From: Tetranychus cinnabarinus
Lineage: Eukaryota; Arthropoda; Arachnida; Trombidiformes; Tetranychidae
Assembly: GCA_022266195.1 (NCBI GenBank)
Contig: WHVY01000008.1
Location: 1,922,001 to 1,986,000 of the forward strand
Direction: 5' to 3'
DNA length: 64,000 nt
The position numbers and the translations under genes are program-made. This document shows, in pieces, positions 59,101 to 64,000 of the stretch. Below the pieces are notes generated by a model that did no database searches, had not been told where the DNA came from, and saw only the letters and a list, made by a program, of their open reading frames with translations. How positions within the stretch are numbered: the first letter of the stretch is position 1; every line of letters starts with the position of its first letter.

Positions 59101-59203
59101 TGAAATTCACATTCTTCCCCTCATTAACTCTCATAAAAAATCAAAAAACACTTACGTTAAGAAAACCTGCCCACAAAAACATAAAACTCCTAAAACAAAC
59201 TAA
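56123..59203 (+). CDS. Retrotransposon ORF2, endonuclease and reverse transcriptase
   Basis: 1026 residues, starting 12 bp after the ORF1 stop. N-terminal APE-type endonuclease (~1-220): VFNLNCGKN, LVLLQEQNN (catalytic Glu), IIIGGDVNAVHSSW (Asp/Asn), TNDHNSI (Asp-His). Reverse transcriptase (~400-690): AAPGLDGVPLKFI, PRPISIQSNFSKILES, FLVDIESAFDKISHE (first Asp), VPQGSILGPYLF, YADDLIII (catalytic Asp pair). A C-terminal CLCGANINDPIHWITQC knuckle is typical of R1/Jockey-group ORF2. No RNase H domain is evident. The enzyme nicks target DNA and primes cDNA synthesis there. All key residues are present. Confidence 0.92.
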   Translation: MKIQVFNLNCGKNLHTTTLAINKIPTVYDLVLLQEQNNLPISAINNHNIQAIQCNRSTIITMRNLVNKTFKILPDSVAAIINFKGHKILVFSIYFAPQTSYYELEKIISSIQKIISSNKDLPIIIGGDVNAVHSSWSYESYDRNLGHGKLIYNMLADKNINILNSPTPSNWTFKRPSTNPQWIDILGTNLHHHYNTFQHNTEVQDLNTNDHNSITSSLSFENKKTPNQQKLIFQHSRYLNQINKLFLMTEIKDIQSINTLFWDILKTRIQAFQSPDYWIVKLPTSWKKCMVDPKITTSLKTMTKLKKKNPLLSHENEYLAARRILVKQMYKNIRTYFDKTKETKEIWRKINHFIADHDQQAETIYFDNLAKATMDFTLTFQDLPKTTTFPQQQNNKTIDIETLKKHINRLNKSAAPGLDGVPLKFISELLTNFPEKLTKIYTILLQHNFFPDSLKISSTIFIPKSDGKRPRPISIQSNFSKILESIILEDLNTHIHPDFFQNQHAFQKNKSISTALIEINKNVSLFSPDSPPIFLVDIESAFDKISHEAILLELQKLKIPEETRLLIQNYLSPRFMAILDRNHSTFKQTEVGVPQGSILGPYLFIVGVQQVIKNLNNESLQQPPRFINKRAIQDPSTLKLRVTAYADDLIIIPTPRSGDKSDHAAMCTSVIMRKLIQLLKPLNLSILPQKTHLIVTRQILSRIKQIGSFKINTDDRGKILGIIYQLGIGQPFNTDSLVDKINQTTNKILTNNPKITHIPLKILTLITSAKIESIPYTYSEILLHILLNSEKERNKLEYSCSRIIRKASNFDWKLNQLTVCAIIGRTPIWARIIRSNLIRIFKNLTNNLNTQENLNFYNQYPNLAPSIVNNQIWWGREQIINENILNIIDRQWTNEDPQNKILIGKWQPLKIREKIDIHTALLLGKYNFITSSETCLCGANINDPIHWITQCPSTESERQTILNNLNIDVNDIIPLFLKPHSSHLFFDLFQAVFEIHILPLINSHKKSKNTYVKKTCPQKHKTPKTN

Positions 59204-59250
59204 AATCTCATACCTTCTATTCTCGCTCCGAATTTAAAATAATCCTGTCC

Positions 59251-60852
59251 CTAAACTATTATGTGTTTTCATTTACGGGAATGCGCTAAACAAGCATCCC
59301 TTTTTGTACCAATGATACAACCAAATAAATTTGTTGAATCAACAATTTTGATTGTTTGGGTGGCGCCTTGGAAGCCGCGACATTACCAAATAAATTGTTC
59401 AACTCCTAATTTTATTTTAATCGCAACATGTTTTTTATTTGAAATTTAAACAACATTGTCATCGCTCACATTAGTCCATTCGCTGGTTTAGCGAAATTGG
59501 TTAACTGTTTGCTAAAGTCATTCAACTAAACAAGATTGAAAGTCATTAAACTGCAAGACGAATAGTGTTACCATTTTTGACCTATTCCTATTAAATATAG
59601 TCGTCATGTTGTCATTCTTGGTATTTCAGGCGCAAAGTCATAATGTCATTGACCACAGAGAATTGCCGACAAATCGAAAAAAGAAACGATCATTTGTGTT
59701 CACAAATCAATTGTAAGCTTGAAAAATAAGTTCTCTGTTTGCTATCAGCACTCGAAGCAAAAAACTTGTCTGTAAATCAAACCAGTTAGATATTTTTACA
59801 AGCTCAATCTATGTTGAGCGATTAAAAGTTTCATTAGCTAAGCAGGGCTGATAAAACATGAACATGCAAAATTGCAAATAAAGCAATCGAAGTTTGAACC
59901 TTGAATCGCTGCCAACTCGCGCTTATCCCTTCACAATAGTTGTGAATCACAAATCTTTTTAAATTGAACAAAAGCATTTCAATTGATGCTCTTAACAACA
60001 CATCGAGTCTCGAATGTCAACTCTTTGATTATTATTAATAGTAGAAGGAAAACGAAAGGAAGAGCTATTCAGTGACCAACAGCATATTTCATCAAAAGAC
60101 TAGGGATGGCCTAATCTTGATCGAAAGAGCGAAACCTTTAGACATAATCGGTCAAAATTTAAAGTCAAAGATGATAAAGATACATCAGTAATCATTAAGT
60201 AGGAAAATACAGAAAAAAGTATCTTTTTTATCTGATTATTTCGAGCGATCATAATTCTTGTGATCTAATACTTCCGAAGATCATTGAAAAATAAGATTTA
60301 TTGTTAGGATCTTAAGAGTTTGCAAATTATGATGCTTGGTGGCGTTGTACTAAAGCACTTAAAGCACTCATTTTTTTGCAAAACAAGTTTCTTTTGATCA
60401 ATTGTAGCCTCTACTTTGCTCTCTGATTTTTGACTCTCCCATTTTTTATCTTTAACCAATAGTTGCTGTTAAACTCGTAAATCCTCAATCGTCTGTCACC
60501 CTTTATTTACATCACAAGCATTTGAATCTTTGTTTTTTTTTCTAATTCTAACCAAACTGTATGTTATATTTGTTAAATTGCTTGTCATTTAATTAATTCT
60601 TTAATTGTGTTTATTAAAACTATTACTTCGATACTTACATTGGATGGTCAACTTGTCGTCAACCTTAAATCGTGGTGCATTTTCCTCTCTATAACTGTTT
60701 TGAATTTTCGCTTTCTCTTTTGGTCAAAGAATCGTGTTAACAGTTGTTTTTTTGATTTATTTTCATAAACCTGAGTATTCATATTAACGTGGATTAACGA
60801 TAACATCAACTTTAATTAATATTCACACACAAACTAAAGTTAATGAGATATA
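59251..60852. other. Intergenic upstream of the UPF2-cytochrome b5 gene
   Basis: AT-rich DNA between the retroelement tail and the fusion gene, with a T-rich tract near 60533. I looked on the minus strand for upstream exons of the 54.3-54.9 kb gene and found none I could support. Confidence 0.4.
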
Positions 60853-62870
60853 ATGGTCGACAATAATGAGGATAAAAGTGAATCAGGTGATCAAGTAAAT
60901 GCTGTCGTTGAAAAGGAATCACTTGGTGAATATATACGAGAATGTGAAGACAAATTTCAACAAAAAGCTGAACTAAGAGCTCAAAATGAACGTCCAGATT
61001 ACACCAGTTCAGAGGAAGATCTTCAGGGATTAGACTGTGGTGTTAAAAAGAACTGTGCATTTGTTAAAAAGCTGCGTAACATGACAGAAGGTCAAAAGGA
61101 AAGTCTTATTAAGGATATGTTATCATTAAATTTATCCAAATGTATATCTGAAGTTGCTGGTGCTTTGGTTGAAGCTAAATTAAAGATGTCTGATATTCCT
61201 ATGGCAATCAAAATATGTTCACTTTTACATCAACGTTATTCAGATTTTTCATCTCAACTATTAGATTCATGGAATAAAAGTTTACCCAAAAAACCAAGTG
61301 ATTTGGCAAATTTAAATTTATCCAAAATGAGAATTGATATAAGATTTTTTGCTGAACTTATAACATGTGGAATATTTACATTGAAAGAAGGTCTTCCCAT
61401 ACTTGGTAATCTATTAACTCTTCTGGTAACCAGTGATAAAGAAAATCATAACAATATAAATATAATATTAACATTTTGCCGTCATTGTGGTGATGATTAT
61501 GCCGGTTTAACTCCACGTAAAATGCGTATATTATCTGATAAATATGGTATTTCATTGGTTAAAAGTGATTTTTTAGTATCTGATCGTCAAAGAGGATTAA
61601 GAAATCTTTTAAAAGATTATTATAAAAGTTTAGCAAGTCACATAGTTCGTGATCATAAATCATTACAATCATTGGAGCGACAAAATCGTCGTACATTAAT
61701 ATCTAAAGGTGAATTAAGTGAGAAAAGGAAGGAAAAATTTGAACAAGCTCAAATAGCTTTTCAAAAATTATGGTCAGCAACTCAACAAATGGCCGATATT
61801 TTGGATGAAGATTTACCTGAATTACCTTTAGATGGTCCAGATTGCCTGGACGATGAACAATTTGTGGTTGAAGATCACAATAACAAGAACACAGCAATTG
61901 ACTGTGACATTTCGTCTGAATACGAATGTGACTCTTTATGGAGTAAAGTTGATTCAATAATTACAAGATCTGTGAAAAAATTGCTGCCAAACTCTTTTTT
62001 TCAAGAGATCACCAAAATTGTCCCATGGACAAACGACGTTGAAACCAAATCTCTTCCCTCATCTCAATATACACTCGCCCAAGTTGCTGAACATTGTACA
62101 GTCTATGATTGTTGGATTGTCCTTTTCGACAAAGTCTATGACGTTACTGATTTTATGTATGAGGTAATAATTATCTTCAATCACTTTTGCATAACAGTAT
62201 AATACCAGTTTCCCTATTCCTACTTGAATCTACTTGAGATTAACTCAGTAATCTGCAATAAACAAAATAGCATATATATGTATATATATAAATAGGTGTA
62301 AAATATAAAGAGGCTGAAGCTGCAAGAAAATATTCCAATAACTAATCTAAAGTCTGTTAATTCAGTGTATTTCAGAGTAAAGAAAAAATTCCAGAGAAAA
62401 GGAGAGATCTTTATTATTGACGATACTCATCGTTCTTAACCTTTATTCAAACATTTCATGCGAACGAGTTAACGTACTTTATCTGGATTTTTTTGATTAA
62501 ATCATTTCATTTAAAGGTTTCTTTTTACATTTCAATATCATCATCATCAGCCTCTTTGTAGGTTATATTGATAAATGAAGTTACACAAGCTTCATTTATC
62601 TGTGAAACAGAAGTAGATGAAGGGGAAAATATTTGTTATTAATTTGTTATCTAACTCTTGTTTTATCTTTTCTTCTTTTCATCCTTATTGATAATTCAGC
62701 ATCCTGGAGGTGATTATATAATAGCAGAAAACGCTGGTCGTGATGCTACAAATGCTTTTTCAAACTCAAGACACAGTAAAGATGCATATGATCTCATGGA
62801 AAAATATTGCATTGGAAGTTTGGTTCCTGCCGATTGTTTATATAGTCTTGATTATTATCAAAAATTGTGA
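60853..62870 (+). CDS. Chimeric UPF2 N-terminal MIF4G / cytochrome b5 protein
   Basis: Exons 60853-62163 and 62700-62870 (GAG|GTAATA...CAG, phase 0); 493 residues. Residues ~20-330 match the start of UPF2 (nonsense-mediated decay): CAFVKKLRNMTEGQKESL, SLLHQRYSDFSSQLL, FAELITCGIFTLKEGL, FCRHCGDDYAGLTPRK, ERQNRRTLISKGELSEKR, MADILDEDLPELP. UPF2 normally runs past 1200 residues with three MIF4G domains; only the first is here. After a ~70-residue linker, residues ~403-493 are a cytochrome b5 domain: YTLAQVAEHC, DCWIVLFDKVYDVTDFM, HPGGDYIIAENAGRDATNAF, RHSKDAYDLM. Both heme-ligand His are present (438 and 462), 24 apart as in cytochrome b5. There is no membrane anchor, so the protein should be soluble. 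Role unknown. Confidence 0.8.
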
Positions 62871-64000
62871 CATGAGAATATTTTCAAGACGCCAAAAAGT
62901 CGAACAAAATCTACTTCAAAAGCTCGTTCTTTTTGCTACTCAAACCCAACCCAGTTCGCCGAACTGAAATTGGGTATCATTGGCATTATGTTTCTTTCAA
63001 TTATTAATCAAAATGAACGAATCCCAAAGTTTATTTAATTCATACAATTCTTATCGATAATCCATTGTATAAGTATTAAGATCATAACCTTGATTCCTAA
63101 CCAATCACTCTTGTCAACAAGTTGACAAGAAGTTATATTTTTCACCCTACAAATCAACTCTTAATAGAGTCTTAATCAATGTAACAGTAATCAAATCTTT
63201 TTTAACCAAAACCACAATTAACACTTAAAAGGGAAATCAAATGTAAATCAATTTCAAATCAATTTCGTATGAAAATTTTACTAATAAAATTGTGTTAATT
63301 TTTTATCAAAATAAATTTTTCTGCCGTTTGTTTAACCATTCAAAGTTGAAAGTCAATTTACTACAAGTGTTACAGTTTTTCAAGTTGCAAAGTACATTGA
63401 AATACAACTGGAAATGAATGAAAAGATCAAAAATAGTCAAACTTTACTTTGTCTAATCATAATTTGTTAATCAATGACTTATGCTAATTAATCACATGAG
63501 TAATTGAAGTGTAAATGATAAAGGAAAATAAAAATAATAAGATTCAAGATAAAATGTTTGATAAAATTTCAGATAAAATGTTCCCAATGTAAAAGAAGAG
63601 CTCAATGGTGAAGAGTATTTAAAAACGTTTAATTTTACTTATATAATACATTTATTTCATGAATTGATACTGTTAATGTTAAACTGTACATATCTTGATC
63701 TTAATATAGCAAATTGTTGGGAATTACCATGAAATAAATGACAGTTTACTCTGTATATAATGTTAAACTGAATAAGAGGTTGAGACTCTTACAAGAGTAA
63801 CCTTGATGGTAAATGATCAAACATGCCAAATGTATCATAGATTTAATCTCAATCTGATTCTAATTAGATAATAGTTTGATAATCAATTTGAGGACAATTC
63901 AATCTTATTATTGATTTGGATAAAATTGCTGAAGAGAGAATAAGAAAAAACAAAAGAACCTGAAGAGCCTTCCAAGTCAGACAAGAAGGCAAGTTTACAC
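62871..64000. other. Intergenic, right end of window
   Basis: No UPF2 continuation (second or third MIF4G) and no other gene is visible. A 10-bp-stem inverted repeat with a 2-base loop lies at 63109-63130. The rest is AT-rich. Confidence 0.45.

Larger units (their letters stand above)
54930..59250 (+). mobile_element. Non-LTR retrotransposon with two intact ORFs
   Basis: ORF1 with zinc knuckles and ORF2 with APE-type endonuclease plus reverse transcriptase lie 12 bp apart on the plus strand, with a short C-rich 5' leader from roughly 54930-54960 and a short 3' tail to ~59250. The architecture fits the R1/LOA/Jockey/I group. Ends are approximate: I found no clear poly(A) or tandem-repeat tail and no target duplication. 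Strand composition changes sharply (A/C-rich plus strand) against the AT-rich host DNA. Both ORFs lack stops or frameshifts, so the copy could be young and competent. Confidence 0.85.

Noticed and set aside
59261..59449. 62-codon ORF after the non-LTR element
   Set aside because: Not similar to the element proteins or to known families; GC-richer patch at 59360-59380 is too short to interpret.
1..64000. CRISPR array, bacterial operon or prophage
   Set aside because: Spliceosomal introns, animal gene content and eukaryotic retroelements show nuclear DNA; no spacer-repeat array is present.

Overview
The window is nuclear DNA from an arthropod, most likely an acariform (trombidiform, spider-mite-like) mite. 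Genes are split by short GT-AG introns (about 60-100 bp, with a few of 1-2 kb) in AT-rich intergenic DNA. The conserved genes are animal ones: O-GlcNAcase, twinfilin, Rabex-5, ecdysoneless, MTFP1 and chitin deacetylase. Two genes point to mites: a bacterial-type UDP-glycosyltransferase of the kind spider mites acquired by horizontal transfer, and a secreted protein resembling the mite group-7 allergen/lipid-binding family. The taxon is inferred; no search was run.

Layout. 1-404 (+): 3' end of a BET1L/GS15-like SNARE. 2.07-5.37 kb (-): an intronless chaoptin-like LRR surface protein. 7.09-8.63 kb (+): UGT. 8.65-12.87 kb: a complete Ty1/copia element, antisense to the UGT and inserted 21 bp after its stop; LTRs are identical, a 5-bp target duplication is present, and the coding region carries one nonsense codon and one frameshift. 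13.16-15.48 kb (-): SLC17 transporter. 15.99-17.05 kb (-): small secreted, possibly GPI-anchored protein. 18.29-21.55 kb (+): O-GlcNAcase, 8 exons. 22.59-24.93 kb (+): chitin deacetylase (ChBD-LDLa-CDA), 4 exons. 25.4-25.97 kb (+): unknown small membrane protein. 26.24-27.45 kb (-): twinfilin. 28.7-30.4 kb (+): Rabex-5 VPS9 exchange factor. 30.85-34.37 kb (-): secreted M28 metallopeptidase, 5 exons. 34.4-38.7 kb: a gene-poor stretch. 38.70-41.93 kb (-): MTFP1, rebuilt from five small exons. 43.40-43.94 kb (+): UBALD. 45.37-47.61 kb (+): ecdysoneless. 49.38-50.24 kb (-): group-7-allergen-like secreted protein. 50.94-54.10 kb: a 3.2-kb inverted repeat made of ~670-bp tandem units (foldback-like). 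54.31-54.89 kb (-): last two exons of an unrecognised gene. ~54.93-59.25 kb (+): a non-LTR retrotransposon with two intact ORFs, apparently sitting in that gene's intron. 60.85-62.87 kb (+): a chimeric gene joining the N-terminal MIF4G region of UPF2 to a heme-competent cytochrome b5 domain.

The genes form no pathway together; this is ordinary, tightly packed chromosomal DNA. The accessory interest lies in the transposons, the inverted array and the UPF2-cytochrome b5 fusion. Exon coordinates were worked out by hand from splice consensus and reading-frame continuity; all introns described preserve phase.
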